Source: Tardiphaga sp. 709
Lineage (GTDB): Bacteria; Pseudomonadota; Alphaproteobacteria; Rhizobiales; Xanthobacteraceae
Assembly: GCF_032401055.1 (NCBI RefSeq)
Contig: NZ_CP135529.1
Span: 2,912,501 to 2,976,500, forward strand
Length of the DNA stretch: 64,000 nucleotides
Direction: 5' to 3'
Position numbers and translations under genes: made by a program. Position 1 is the first letter of the stretch. Every line of letters begins with the position of its first letter. Under the pieces are notes generated by a model. The model searched no databases. It was not told the DNA's origin and saw only the letters and a list, made by a program, of their open reading frames with translations. Below, one piece after another: positions 1 to 13,553 of the stretch.

Positions 1-830
1 ACCACAGGTCATCGGAGTCTTTTTCAACAGACACCCGTTCGGTCCTCCAGTGAGTGTTACCTCACCTTCAACCTGCCCATGGCTAGATCACTAGGTTTCG
101 GGTCTAATACAACGAACTTAGCGCCCTATTCAGACTCGCTTTCGCTGCGCATACACCTATCGGCTTAAGCTTGCTCGTTAAATTAAGTCGCTGGCCCATA
201 ATACAAAAGGTACGACGTCACCCAGAACGTATCTTGGGCTCCGTCTGTTTGTAGGTATCCGGTTTCAGGTCTATTTCACTCCCCTCGTCGGGGTGCTTTT
301 CACCTTTCCCTCACGGTACTAGTTCGCTATCGGTCAATGAGGAGTACTTAGGCTTGGAGGGTGGTCCCCCCACGTTCAGACAGGATTTCACGTGTCCCGC
401 CTTACTCAAGGACATATCATTGCATTACCCGTACGGGACTATCACCCTCTGAGGTCCAGCTTTCCTGACTGGTTCCGGTTGTCTTTGATATGCCACTGGC
501 CTGGTCCGCGTTCGCTCGCCACTACTAACGGAGTCTCTGTTGATGTCCTTTCCTCCGGGTACTTAGATGTTTCAGTTCCCCGGGTTCGCTTGAAACCCCC
601 TATGTATTCAGGAGTTTCATACCTTCAACTGATAACCGAAAATCCAAAACCACCCTCACTTGCGTGATGATGACCTTAGAGTTTCGGCTATCGAAGGTGG
701 GTTTCCCCATTCGGAAATCTATGGATCAAAGCCTCTTCGCGGCTCCCCATAGCTTATCGCAGCGTAGCACGTCCTTCATCGCCTCTCATTGCCAAGGCAT
801 CCACCGAATACCCTTAAGACACTTGATTGC
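1..830 (-). rRNA. 23S rRNA, 5' part (runs off the window start)
   Basis: The reverse strand matches the conserved 5' end of 23S rRNA (GGTGGATGCCTTGGCA, then GAACTGAAACATCTAAGTACC and GCGAGCGAACGCGGA), covering roughly the first 830 nt. The mature 5' end near position 830 is estimated, not exact. Helix 9 carries a long insertion (listed separately). The 3' two thirds of the gene and the 5S gene lie outside the window. Open reading frames on the forward strand here are not genes. Confidence 0.96.
622..697 (-). other. Intervening sequence in 23S helix 9
   Basis: At the place where E. coli 23S has a short helix 9 of about 20 nt, this gene has about 76 nt whose ends pair: CCTTCGATAGCCGAAA on the 5' side against TTTCGGTTATCAGTTGAAGG on the 3' side (rRNA sense), with a less ordered centre. 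Known from the group: Rhizobiales commonly carry such an insertion, which RNase III cuts out, leaving a separate 5.8S-like fragment. Excision here is inferred. Confidence 0.8.
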
Positions 831-1286
831 TCTCATTATCAATATCCACACACTCGGCAGAGTTTGCTGCATGCTGCTTTGCGCCTAAACGCAAAATCCG
901 CACGCCGGCGGTCAAGCCGTGCGCACTTCATGCAGCTGGATATGATTTAGAAAGACCAGTTTGCTTCGTAAGATCGAACCGACAACGAGGCGGTCAAGCT
1001 TCGTTGAAAAGGAATAAAGATGCGGAAGCTTTGCAAGCAAAGCGTTCGCACTCAATTCCTGGAGATTATGATTGCGGCACCCGCAATTGCTTGCAGATCC
1101 GAACCTCGGAACGATCTCCTCTTTACGATGTCATAAATCCCGCAGTCGATCCCGTAAAGACCGACAAGCGAAGTTATACCGCGGACTAAATCAGGCGCTG
1201 CCCATGTGGCGCGCACTGTCTGAACACACTGAATGTCTTGAAGTTGTTTTCGTCTCGATCGCTCATCAGCATCCAACCAAAGTTTC

Positions 1287-1362
1287 TGGTGGAGGCAGAC
1301 GGGATCGAACCGACGACCTCATGCTTGCAAAGCACGCGCTCTCCCAGCTGAGCTATGCCCCC
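1287..1362 (-). tRNA. tRNA-Ala (TGC anticodon)
   Basis: The reverse strand gives a complete 76-nt cloverleaf with acceptor stem GGGGGCA/TGCCTCC, D-arm AGCTCAGCTGGGAGAGC, anticodon TGC in the loop CTTTGCAAG, T-loop GTTCGATCC and an encoded CCA end. It lies in the 16S-23S spacer, the usual place for tRNA-Ala, downstream of tRNA-Ile in the transcript. Confidence 0.97.
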
Positions 1363-1456
1363 GTTCCAGAAGACGAATGCTCAACGCTGTAGTTCGCGTT
1401 TTGCAGATGCGATGTCGTGACGTGAGCAGCAGCCTTGAAAGCAAAGCGCGCAAATA

Positions 1457-1533
1457 TGGTGGGCCTGGGAAGACTTGAACTTCCGACCTCACGCTTATCA
1501 AGCGCGCGCTCTAACCAACTGAGCTACAAGCCC
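1457..1533 (-). tRNA. tRNA-Ile (GAT anticodon)
   Basis: The reverse strand gives a 77-nt cloverleaf: acceptor GGGCTTG/CAGGCCC, D-arm TAGCTCAGTTGGTTAGAGC, anticodon GAT in CTTGATAAG, T-loop GTTCAAGTC and an encoded CCA end. It is the first tRNA of the 16S-23S spacer and is co-transcribed with the rRNAs. Confidence 0.97.
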
Positions 1534-1626
1534 TAACAACAAAGGACTGCGCTCGGCCCATCGACGTGACCTTGCGATCAAACGCCAACAAGCAGCACGA
1601 GCACGCCCCAGCGTGTGTTCGTCCGC

Positions 1627-1656
1627 GAAGAAAGAGAAACGAAGACGGCGGTGTCC
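1627..1656 (-). other. 16S processing stem, 3' arm (in spacer)
   Basis: In the transcript this segment is complementary to the leader segment at 3444-3473: 15 continuous pairs, two mismatches, 8 pairs, one mismatch, 4 pairs (27 of 30). It lies about 90 nt past the 16S 3' end. Such a stem looping out the whole 16S is the known RNase III substrate that releases pre-16S rRNA. Confidence 0.8.
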
Positions 1657-1740
1657 CGCCTATGCAGCTCAGACATTGATCCAATATCTGGCCACTGATG
1701 TTTCAAAAGAGGTTCGATAGATGCAAGCATCTGAAGAACC

Positions 1741-3235
<1,495 letters not shown>

Positions 3236-3443
3236 GACTTGAAACTTTAAACCGGCTGATCACAACGTATTGACGAGGTCCCACCATACTAAATCGACCA
3301 AACCGAAGTTCAGCCAATCTGCTGTCCGCGCTTCACAGCGCTAACAACGATGGTGTTAACCTTTGTTCAAAACGTGTACCGCCGAAGTCTTTCGTCCGGC
3401 CCCGCCTCAAGAAGCCGAAGCTTCCATCGAACGAGACCCGCAA

Positions 3444-3473
3444 GGACTCCGCCGTCCACGTTTCTCTTTCTTC
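3444..3473 (-). other. 16S processing stem, 5' arm (in leader)
   Basis: This leader segment, about 210 nt before the 16S 5' end, is the partner of 1627-1656. In the transcript it reads GAAGAAAGAGAAACG, a 2-nt mismatch, then GACGGCGG and GTCC separated by one mismatch. It would close the stem around pre-16S rRNA for RNase III cleavage. Confidence 0.8.
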
Positions 3474-3670
3474 AATTTAACTTGTCAAACAGCCCGACGC
3501 AGATGCGTCAATCTCCCCAAAAGGGAGAAAATCTCATCACTCAATCACCCGACAACAGAACAGCAGCCGACACCTATCGGCTACTGAAGCACTCTTCGCG
3601 GTGATGAGCTTCCGAGACACAAACAACCGCCCGGGCCGAAGGCCCCGGCGCCGCCGCGCTCAGTGGCCGG

Positions 3671-3700
3671 GTTATAGGCCCCCTCACCCGAAACTGTCAA
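3671..3700 (-). promoter_or_regulatory. rRNA operon promoter
   Basis: On the minus strand there is a consensus -35 TTGACA (3695-3700), an 18-nt spacer and a -10 TATAAC (3671-3676). Transcription would start near 3664, giving a leader of about 430 nt before 16S. It is the only near-consensus sigma-70-type site I found between 16S and the next gene, and it points into the rRNA operon. The 3236-4070 stretch otherwise holds the leader and no convincing gene. Confidence 0.75.
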
Positions 3701-4070
3701 CGCCATTCGTCAGAAAATCGTCACGTGCTGTGGAGGAGGCCCCAAGGCCCAAAAAGCGTAGGTTTTACAGGGGTGACGCCGTACAAGAGCCACATTCCTC
3801 CGACGTTCTGAGCATGCCTTGTGCAAAGATTCTGCGTCGCCCCTGAAACTTTTTGGGGGCGGTCGAACCGGATCTGGGCCCAACGGTCTCTCGAAAGAAC
3901 GAGCTGCGTCATCGCAGTGCGCTTTTGGGCCAAAGAGAACACCGCGAAAGAGTTTGCAGCATTGACGTTCGTCCATTCGGCCAGCATTTTGGCGCGCACT
4001 GTTCGACCGTCGATGCGATGTGCTTGGGGAAGACTCTTCGCATGATGCTGGGAATTCGGGGGATGTCGGC

Positions 4071-6134
4071 TTGAATCACGGACTGTCACGCGGTGGCGCC
4101 TATAATCGTGAGACCGGGATGATCGATCTCGGCCACGAGCCGCCGCTATCCGTTGACGGCTCCGAAGCCGCGGTGATCGATCGTCGCCGCGTATCGGTAC
4201 AGTGGTTCAGCGGTACTATTCTCACAGGTCTCTGCGGCGCAGCTCTGATCGGCGGCGCCGTTTTTGCGTCGCTCGACGGCGAGATGACCTTTGCCAAGGT
4301 ACCTGAACGTGTCGAAGGCGCGCTGCGCGGCGCCTTTAGTGCTACCGACAAACAAGCCAGCCTGCATAAGTCAGACCGCCTGCCGCCCCCGAGCGAAGCT
4401 TCCGCAGCGCGCCAGGTACTCAAGGTCTCAACCGTCACCCGCGTCGGCAATCGCGACGTTATGCGTGTGCGACCCTTCATCCGGATTTCCGGCAATCTGG
4501 CGATGGCGACCAGCGATCTCAGCGCCAAGATCCCGCCCTTTAATGCGCAGCGCCTGCTGACCGATGTCGGCAGCCCCGTTCCGAACAGCGACGACGCCGC
4601 GGCCAATCCGAATGCCGTCGAGCCCGATGCCGAAGTCTCCTTCGTCACCCGCGATCTCGGTCAGGTACTGCCGAAAGCCAAGATCGGCGCCAGCGTTGCT
4701 ATCGATGAAGTCTTGATGCGCGTGCGCGACGCCTCCAACTGGCGCGGCAATACCGGCGTTCGCTACACGACAGTCGCCAGCGCCACCGGCGATATCGGCG
4801 GACAGCCTGACATGAAGATGGCTTATGCCGCCGAAGGTACCACGGCCGATCCTTATGCCGGCTTCGAAACCCGCATCGTGCCGGAAAACGTCACGCTGCT
4901 GGCCAAGACCAAGGATCAGGCGACCGGCGGCAACCCGAATGGCGAGCGTATTCACATCGTCAAGAAGGGCGACACCATCCTGACGATCCTGCGCGACCAG
5001 GGCGCGATGCCCGAGGAAGCCAAGGCCATTGCCTACACGCTGGGTGCCCGCGGCCGCGACGGCGGACTGAAGGAAGGCCAGAAAGTTCGAATCCTGATGT
5101 CACCGGCCGGACCTGGCCAGCGCTTGCAGCCCTACCGCGTCATTGTCGCCAACGATTCCACCATCGAGGCGGTCGCCGCCCTCTCCGATCTCGGCAAATA
5201 CGTCGCCGTCGATGTCTCCAGCATGAACACGGTCGCCGAAGCGCCAAGCGCATCGGATGATGACGAGGAGGATGACGGCACCGGCGTACGGCTCTATCAG
5301 AGCATTTACGAGACGGCGCTGCGCAACAAGGTCCCGGCCACCGTCATCGAGGACATGATCCGGATCTACTCCTACGACGTGGATTTCCAGCGCAAAGTAC
5401 AGCCCGGCGACTCGTTCGACGTGTTCTTTGCCGGCGAAGACGAAGGCGCCACCATCACCGAAAAGACCGAAGTGCTGTTCGCTTCGCTTACGGTGGGCGG
5501 CGAAACCAAGAAATACTATCGCTTCCTGACCACCGACGACTCGGTCGTCGACTACTATGACGAGACCGGCAAGAGCGCGAAGAAGTTCCTGGTCCGCAAA
5601 CCCGTCAATAACGCCATCATGCGTTCGGGCTTCGGCGGACGCCGCCACCCGATCCTCGGCTACACCAAGATGCATACCGGCGTGGACTGGTCGACGCCCT
5701 ACGGCACCCCGATTTTCGCATCCGGCAACGGCGTGATCGAAAAGGCCGCCTGGGAAGGCGGCTACGGCAAATATATCCGCATCAAACACAATAACGGCTA
5801 CGAGACCGCCTACGGCCATATGTCGGCCTTCGCCAAGGGCATGGAGCCCGGCAAGCGCGTGCGGCAGGGCCAGGTCATCGGCTTCGTCGGTTCGACCGGC
5901 ATGTCCACCGGCGCCCACGTTCACTACGAAATTCTGGTCAACGGGCGCTTCGTCGATCCGATGCGCGTGAAACTGCCGCGCGGCCGCTCGCTCGAAGGGC
6001 CGATCATGGCCGGCTTCGAGAAGGAACGTGACCGGATCGACGCCCAGATGACCATGCGTGGCCCCGGCGCCCGCGTGTCCGACGCAGGCGTGACCGGCGC
6101 GGTGCCACCAGCACGGCCGACGACCAGCCGCTAA
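4071..6134 (+). CDS. M23 family metallopeptidase, membrane-anchored
   Basis: Zinc endopeptidase of the lysostaphin/M23 type, expected to cut peptidoglycan cross-links from the periplasm. With a TTG start at 4071 it has 687 aa: a cytosolic N-terminus of about 45 residues, one membrane segment (about 47-68), a long periplasmic linker, a LysM/OapA-like stretch beginning IVKKGDTILTIL, and the M23 domain near the C-terminus. There the zinc ligands are visible as HTGVDW (about residue 534) and HVHYEI (about 616). An in-frame ATG at 4119 is a possible start that would leave a shorter cytosolic tail. It stands alone, divergent from the rRNA operon. A LytM-like regulator of septum or cell-wall growth is also possible, but the metal ligands look intact. 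Confidence 0.9.
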   Translation: MNHGLSRGGAYNRETGMIDLGHEPPLSVDGSEAAVIDRRRVSVQWFSGTILTGLCGAALIGGAVFASLDGEMTFAKVPERVEGALRGAFSATDKQASLHKSDRLPPPSEASAARQVLKVSTVTRVGNRDVMRVRPFIRISGNLAMATSDLSAKIPPFNAQRLLTDVGSPVPNSDDAAANPNAVEPDAEVSFVTRDLGQVLPKAKIGASVAIDEVLMRVRDASNWRGNTGVRYTTVASATGDIGGQPDMKMAYAAEGTTADPYAGFETRIVPENVTLLAKTKDQATGGNPNGERIHIVKKGDTILTILRDQGAMPEEAKAIAYTLGARGRDGGLKEGQKVRILMSPAGPGQRLQPYRVIVANDSTIEAVAALSDLGKYVAVDVSSMNTVAEAPSASDDDEEDDGTGVRLYQSIYETALRNKVPATVIEDMIRIYSYDVDFQRKVQPGDSFDVFFAGEDEGATITEKTEVLFASLTVGGETKKYYRFLTTDDSVVDYYDETGKSAKKFLVRKPVNNAIMRSGFGGRRHPILGYTKMHTGVDWSTPYGTPIFASGNGVIEKAAWEGGYGKYIRIKHNNGYETAYGHMSAFAKGMEPGKRVRQGQVIGFVGSTGMSTGAHVHYEILVNGRFVDPMRVKLPRGRSLEGPIMAGFEKERDRIDAQMTMRGPGARVSDAGVTGAVPPARPTTSR

Positions 6135-6214
6135 ATTCGCTGCGCGTCAGACCAACGCCGCGTGGGCTAGGGGACGCTCGGGACAGTAGCAAAAGAGTCG
6201 CTGAGGTCCGGCGA

Positions 6215-6853
6215 TCAATCCGCGGCGAGCTCTGCAGACCCGATCAGGTGAACGCCAGGCGCGCCGATCACGGCGGCCTCGATCAATGCGTCGGCGATCT
6301 TGTTGGCCGGACTGATCCGGTAGCTGCGCGGCAGAACCGGACCTAGCACACCGAGCACCGCCGCCGCGACGTGCTCGCCCAGCCGGAATTCGTCGCGATC
6401 ACCGCCGATCAGGCCTGGCCGCACAATCGTCAAAGACGGAAAGCCCATCGCCTTCAGCGCTTCCTCCACTTCGCCTTTGGTACGCGGATAAAGCAGCTTT
6501 GAGCGCACATTGGCACCCACCGACGAATTGAGCGCGAAACGGCTGGCGCCGTGCTTGCGCGCCAGCCGGGCGACTGCGAGCGGATAGTCATGATCCACAA
6601 CGCGAAACGCCTGATCCGAGCCGGCCTTGGCGCGCGTCGTGCCGAGTGCACAGATCACACCATCGACATCCCACCAGTCGGCCTCGGCTGGTAACCGGTC
6701 GAAATCGACCAGCGGATTGTCGAGCTTCACATGCGCCTCGAGCGGCCGCCGCGTCGGCGCAGCGATGCGCGTGATCCGACTGTCGGCGAGCGCTTTGGCG
6801 ATGACATGGCGGCCGACAAGGCCGGTGGCGCCGACGACGAGAATGCGGGTCAT
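6215..6853 (-). CDS. NAD(P)-binding atypical short-chain dehydrogenase (TIP30/YbjT-like)
   Basis: A 212-aa Rossmann-fold protein. The N-terminus ILVVGATGLVGRHV (residues 4-17) is the GxxGxxG dinucleotide-binding loop, and the rest follows the NAD(P)H-binding atypical SDR pattern of the HTATIP2/YbjT type, with FALNSSVGAN and a TKGEVE segment in place of the classical Tyr-Lys pair. The substrate is unknown. It lies downstream of clpB on the same strand but is separated from it by a strong hairpin (6873-6902), so it is probably transcribed separately. Confidence 0.8.
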   Translation of the reverse strand: MTRILVVGATGLVGRHVIAKALADSRITRIAAPTRRPLEAHVKLDNPLVDFDRLPAEADWWDVDGVICALGTTRAKAGSDQAFRVVDHDYPLAVARLARKHGASRFALNSSVGANVRSKLLYPRTKGEVEEALKAMGFPSLTIVRPGLIGGDRDEFRLGEHVAAAVLGVLGPVLPRSYRISPANKIADALIEAAVIGAPGVHLIGSAELAAD

Positions 6854-6872
6854 GATCTTTCTCCGACGTGGA

Positions 6873-6902
6873 AACGGCCTGAACCGTGAGGTTCAGGCCG
6901 TT
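6873..6902 (-). terminator. Intrinsic terminator after clpB
   Basis: A perfect 13-bp inverted repeat, AACGGCCTGAACC, with a 4-nt loop lies 24 nt past the clpB stop codon. The T run on the minus strand is short (GTTTCC), so termination may be incomplete. Confidence 0.65.
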
Positions 6903-6925
6903 TCGTTGCGTTTAAACCCGTGCCG

Positions 6926-9562
<2,637 letters not shown>

Positions 9563-9793
9563 CGTGTGTTGTCCCTCGGCCTGCCCTGTCCGCCTCGAAA
9601 GCACGGATTGGGCATCTTCATTGGGTATCCGCAGGCCGCATTGATTGTCGTCAACCGGCTGCGGTCGTCGCTGGCGTCAAAACCAGCTTGATGCAAATGT
9701 GGGCAGCCAGTTCCCGAAACGGAAGGGGTCCGCATAAAATTCCAATCGGCCAGGCGATGGCGCCGCGGGCCCAAATCTCTTAAGACCGGAACC

Positions 9794-10567
9794 ATGCCAG
9801 AACAGTCTTACGCCAGCGTTGCCAGCATCTACCGCTATCCCGTGAAGGGCCTGACGCCCGAGCCTCTGCAACAAGTCACGCTGAAGCCCGGCCAGACCCT
9901 GCCGGCCGACCGGCGATACGCCATCGAGAACGGCCCGATCGGGTTCGACCCGACAGCGCCGCAATATTTTCCCAAGACCCAGTTTCTGATGCTGATGCGC
10001 AACGAGCGCCTGGCGGCGCTCCGCAGCCATTACGACGACGCCAGCCATACGCTGACGATCCGGCAGGACAATGTGGAGGCAGCGCGAGCCGATCTGCAGA
10101 CGGCCGAAGGACGTGCGGAAATCGAAGCGTTCTTCGCTGCACATTTTGCCGATGAATTGCGCGGACCACCCAAGGTGCTGTTCGCGGACGGCCATAGCTT
10201 TTCGGACGTGCCGCGCAAGGTGGTGTCGATCATCAACCTCGCCAGCGTCAAAGATCTCGAAAAAGCCGTCGGACAGCCGGTGCATCCGCTGCGCTTTCGC
10301 GGCAACCTGCATGTAACGGGCTGGCCGGCCTGGTATGAATTCGAATTGATCGACCGAACGCTCGCCATCGGCAGCACCCGGCTCAAGGTGGTGAAGCGCA
10401 TCGTCCGCTGTGCAGCGACCAATGTCGACCCGGATACGGCCGCGCGAGATCTGACGATTCCGAAAACGCTGCTGCAGACCTACGGTCATGCCGATTGCGG
10501 AATTTACGCTGAGGTCATCACCGGCGGCACGATCGCCGCCGGCGATAAGATCGTCGTCGAAGAATAG
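9794..10567 (+). CDS. MOSC domain-containing protein
   Basis: A 257-aa protein with an N-terminal MOSC beta-barrel (VASIYRYPVKGLTPE, residues 9-23) followed by a MOSC domain holding the conserved cysteine in IVRCAATNVDPDT (about residue 207). Related proteins bind a molybdenum cofactor through this cysteine and reduce N-hydroxylated compounds (YcbX, mARC) or take part in cofactor sulfuration. No reductase partner is adjacent. The substrate cannot be read from sequence. It is divergent from clpB. Confidence 0.85.
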   Translation: MPEQSYASVASIYRYPVKGLTPEPLQQVTLKPGQTLPADRRYAIENGPIGFDPTAPQYFPKTQFLMLMRNERLAALRSHYDDASHTLTIRQDNVEAARADLQTAEGRAEIEAFFAAHFADELRGPPKVLFADGHSFSDVPRKVVSIINLASVKDLEKAVGQPVHPLRFRGNLHVTGWPAWYEFELIDRTLAIGSTRLKVVKRIVRCAATNVDPDTAARDLTIPKTLLQTYGHADCGIYAEVITGGTIAAGDKIVVEE

Positions 10568-10573
10568 ACGAGC

Positions 10574-11218
10574 TCAGCTCGTCGGCATCACGTAGGCGTA
10601 AACGCGGCCACGCGAATACACCGACTCGGCGACGCGGTTGCCGTGATTGCCGGAGACGATGATCGGGTTGCCCTTGGCATCGACGCCCGAGACGACGCCG
10701 ACATGACCGCCGCGACGACCGCGCGACATCACGGCGATGGCGCCGACCTGCGGACCGGAGATGCGTTGGCCATAGCTCGAGAACGAGCGCGCCATATCCG
10801 AGCCCGTGCCCTGATGGCCGGTGCGCTTCAATACGAGGTTCATGAACGCTGCGCACCACAAGCGACCGCGGGCGGTCGGATTGCCGCGACCGATGAAGCT
10901 GCGCGCTGCATCGACGATGCCCGAACCGCCGAAGCCGCCGGAAGGCTGGTTCATGCTTGCATTGGCGTTATTGAAATTTGTGGAGTCGCCGAACGAAGGC
11001 GCCTGCTGTTCGACTCGGGCACTGCGCCGCGCATACCGCGCGCGATGCCGGACGTGATGACGCGTGCTGTGTGTGTATTTGCCGACGTGGTGCGAATGAC
11101 GCGAAGCGCCGTGATGAGGACGTGCCGACGCAGGAGAGACCGACGCGAGAACTGCCGCCGAACACACCGCAAGAGCCGAGATGCGAAGTGCACGGCGATA
11201 CGCAAAGAACTGAACCAT
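10574..11218 (-). CDS. Secreted CHAP-like cysteine amidase, TIGR02594 family
   Basis: A 214-aa exported protein: signal peptide about 1-32, then a low-complexity stretch rich in His, Arg and Ser (33-75), then an NlpC/CHAP-like domain with a candidate catalytic Cys in GRLWCAAFMN (C122) and His in GGHVGVVSG (H172). The arrangement fits the TIGR02594 family, thought to act on peptidoglycan peptides in the periplasm, although the reaction has not been shown for most members. It converges tail to tail with the MOSC gene, 6 nt apart. Confidence 0.82.
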   Translation of the reverse strand: MVQFFAYRRALRISALAVCSAAVLASVSPASARPHHGASRHSHHVGKYTHSTRHHVRHRARYARRSARVEQQAPSFGDSTNFNNANASMNQPSGGFGGSGIVDAARSFIGRGNPTARGRLWCAAFMNLVLKRTGHQGTGSDMARSFSSYGQRISGPQVGAIAVMSRGRRGGHVGVVSGVDAKGNPIIVSGNHGNRVAESVYSRGRVYAYVMPTS

Positions 11219-11559
11219 ACCGAATTTTTCCTCTTAACACCCCCGAACCCCATCGGCCCAAATACGCGGGCCAACAATCGGGACGGGCGTGGTAACGAAG
11301 TTGGTATGGCGATAACAAGACCTAGAACGGTTCAAGTGACGATTTTTTAACGGCGACATCGGAGTGAATCGCTTCAACTTCAACGGACGCCATACGTATA
11401 GACATACCAGCCACCCATTCGACAGAATGCGCGCTTATATTACCTATTCGAATTAGCTTTTAAGCGCATCTTTGGCGTGCATCGCAGACCGGCACACGGC
11501 GTGAAAAGCCGCATAGAATGCGGTATTTCTGCTTCCATCAGGCGGAAATCTACACGCGA
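11219..11559. other. Gene-free stretch between metW and the CHAP-like gene
   Basis: A 341-bp stretch, unusually AT-rich for this window around 11400-11470. It should hold the promoter of the CHAP-like gene and the 3' end of the metXW transcript. A weak inverted repeat (GCGCTTA at 11431 and TAAGCGC at 11461) has a 23-nt loop. No convincing gene, RNA or intrinsic terminator was found. Confidence 0.4.
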
Positions 11560-12246
11560 TCAGGGTTGCGCCGATTTACTCGCGCGGCTCAGCAGGAAAA
11601 CGCCCTGCTCCCCGAACATGTTCCAGAACCACCACGGCGCATTGAGGCGGAGCGGACGGCCATAGAGATCGAGTGCAACGGCACGCTCCATCTTCACGTT
11701 GATCTCGTCGCACAGAACAACGAAATCCTTGATGGTGCAGAAGTGGATGTTCGGCGTGTCGTACCACGTCGCGGGCAGATTCTCCGTGCGCGGCATCCGG
11801 CCGCCGACAAGCAATTGCACGCGCATCTTCCAGAAGCCGAAATTCGGAAACGACACGATCGCGCTGCGGCCGATGCGCAGCAGATTTTCCAGCACGACAC
11901 GCGGCTGCCGCGTCGCCTGCAGCGTCTGCGACAGGATCACGTAGTCGAACGCATCGTCGGGATAGTTGATCAAGTCCGTATCGGCGTCGCCCTGCACCAC
12001 TGCGAGGCCTTTGCCGACGCAGCGGTTGACGCCTTCGCGCGACAATTCGATGCCGCGGCCGTCGATGCCGCGGCTCTCCAGGAGCTGCAGCAGATCGCCA
12101 TCGCCGCAGCCGACGTCGAGCACCTTCGAGCCCGGCCTGATCATCTCCGCGACCAGGAGGTGATCGCCACGATAATCCTGCGTGCCGCGCGGCGCCGGCG
12201 TCGCCACCGCAGAATTCAGCGGCAAGACTTGTTGTGGAAACGCCAT
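11560..12246 (-). CDS. metW: Methionine biosynthesis protein MetW
   Basis: A 228-aa class I SAM-dependent methyltransferase-fold protein with motif I KVLDVGCGDGD (41-51) and the MetW-typical RGIDGRGIELS. MetW is required together with MetX for the homoserine acylation step of methionine synthesis in many proteobacteria, where MetX and MetW form a complex. It starts 2 nt after the metX stop codon, so the two are translated together and share control by the riboswitch upstream of metX. Confidence 0.93.
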   Translation of the reverse strand: MAFPQQVLPLNSAVATPAPRGTQDYRGDHLLVAEMIRPGSKVLDVGCGDGDLLQLLESRGIDGRGIELSREGVNRCVGKGLAVVQGDADTDLINYPDDAFDYVILSQTLQATRQPRVVLENLLRIGRSAIVSFPNFGFWKMRVQLLVGGRMPRTENLPATWYDTPNIHFCTIKDFVVLCDEINVKMERAVALDLYGRPLRLNAPWWFWNMFGEQGVFLLSRASKSAQP

Positions 12247-12248
12247 CT

Positions 12249-13451
12249 CTATGTCCCCGTAACAGGCAGGCCGCGCACGGAGGCTGCGGAGTTCAGAAAT
12301 GCACCGGCGATATCGAGGAACTCGGGCACGTCGAGCAGGAAGGCATCATGGCCCTTGTCGGTTTCGATCTCCGCAAAGGACACGCGGACGCCGCCGGCAT
12401 TCAGCGCGTGCACGACGTCGCGCGATTCCGCCGTCGGGAACAGCCAGTCTGATGTGAACGACATCAGACAGAAGCGCGTCTGCGTATCGCGAAACGCTTC
12501 CGCAAGCTTGCCGTTGTGATCGGCTGCGATATCGAAGTAGTCCATCGCACGCGTCAGATAGAGATAGGAGTTGGCATCGAAGCGCTCGACAAAGGACGAG
12601 CCCTGATAGCGCAGATAGCTCTCGACCTGAAAATCCGCATCGAAGGAGAATGTCGGCAACTCCCTGTCCTGCATGCGGCGGCCAAACTTGCGGTGCAGAG
12701 CGGCATCCGACAGATAGGTGATATGCGCGGCCATCCGCGCGACGCCGAGGCCGCGATGCGGATGCGTGCCTTCCTCGAAATAGCGCCCGCCGCGCCAGTC
12801 GGGATCGGCCATCACGGCCTGACGGCCCAATTCATGGAACGCGATATTCTGCGCCGAGTGCCGCGTGCTGCAGGCAACCGCCAGCGCGGAGAACACGCGC
12901 TCCGGATAGGCCGCAGTCCATTGCAGCGTCTGCATGCCGCCCATGGAACCGCCAACGACGCAGAACAGTTGGCCGATACCGAGACTGTCGATCAGCATCG
13001 CCTGCGCGCGCACCATGTCGGGAATGGTGATGACCGGGAAATCCAGTCCCCAGATCTTGCCGGTGGCGGGATTGGTCGAGGCCGGACCGGTCGAGCCCAT
13101 GCAACCGCCGAGCACGTTCGAACAGATGATGAAGTAGCGTTCGGTATCGAGCGCTTTACCGGGGCCGACCAGCGTCTGCCACCAGCCGGGTTTGCCGGTG
13201 ATCGGATTGATATTGGCGACGTGCTGGTCGCCGGTCAAAGCGTGGCAGACCAGGATGGCGTTGGATTTGTCGGCGTTGAGCGTTCCGTAGGTCTGATAGG
13301 CGATCTGGAACGGGGCGAGGTCGATGCCGCAGTCGAGCCGCAGCGGCTGATCCATGCCAAAACCCGCGACCAGCGAGGTCGGATGATCGGCTTCATGTCC
13401 ACGCTCATCGGGGCGGACAACCGGACTCTTCACCAGTTCGACATTTACCAT
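12249..13451 (-). CDS. metX: Homoserine O-acyltransferase MetX
   Basis: Alpha/beta-hydrolase-fold acyltransferase, 400 aa, transferring an acetyl (possibly succinyl) group from acyl-CoA to L-homoserine, the first committed step to methionine in the cytosol. The nucleophile elbow is GGSMGGMQ with S169; the acid and base are probably in FTSDWLFPT (about D334) and KGHDAFL (about H367). The oxyanion-region motif [11 protein letters not shown] is typical of the family. Acetyl versus succinyl use cannot be decided reliably by eye. First gene of metX-metW; an AGGAGG Shine-Dalgarno precedes the ATG by 11 nt. Controlled by a SAM-II riboswitch with terminator at 13505-13612. Confidence 0.94.
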   Translation of the reverse strand: MVNVELVKSPVVRPDERGHEADHPTSLVAGFGMDQPLRLDCGIDLAPFQIAYQTYGTLNADKSNAILVCHALTGDQHVANINPITGKPGWWQTLVGPGKALDTERYFIICSNVLGGCMGSTGPASTNPATGKIWGLDFPVITIPDMVRAQAMLIDSLGIGQLFCVVGGSMGGMQTLQWTAAYPERVFSALAVACSTRHSAQNIAFHELGRQAVMADPDWRGGRYFEEGTHPHRGLGVARMAAHITYLSDAALHRKFGRRMQDRELPTFSFDADFQVESYLRYQGSSFVERFDANSYLYLTRAMDYFDIAADHNGKLAEAFRDTQTRFCLMSFTSDWLFPTAESRDVVHALNAGGVRVSFAEIETDKGHDAFLLDVPEFLDIAGAFLNSAASVRGLPVTGT

Positions 13452-13504
13452 CTTGATACCGGCCTCCTCAGGAGGTTCTCAAACCAAAACCGGAATCAGG
13501 CCAT

Positions 13505-13538
13505 AAAAAACCCGGCCTGAACAAATAGCTCGGCCGGG
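13505..13538 (-). terminator. Riboswitch-controlled intrinsic terminator before metX
   Basis: In the transcript CCCGGCC (13532-13538) pairs with GGCCGGG (13511-13517) and is followed at once by six U residues (13505-13510), a textbook intrinsic terminator in the metX leader. The same CCCGGCC can instead pair with GGCCGGG at 13550-13556 (11-nt loop), which lies directly against the 3' end of the SAM-II aptamer, giving an antiterminator. Confidence 0.8.
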
Positions 13539-13553
13539 ATCAAACTGTCCCCG

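Noticed and set aside
9605-9793. RpoH-type heat-shock promoter before clpB
   Set aside because: Only partial matches (TTGACG, TACCCAAT) at awkward spacing; not strong enough to list.
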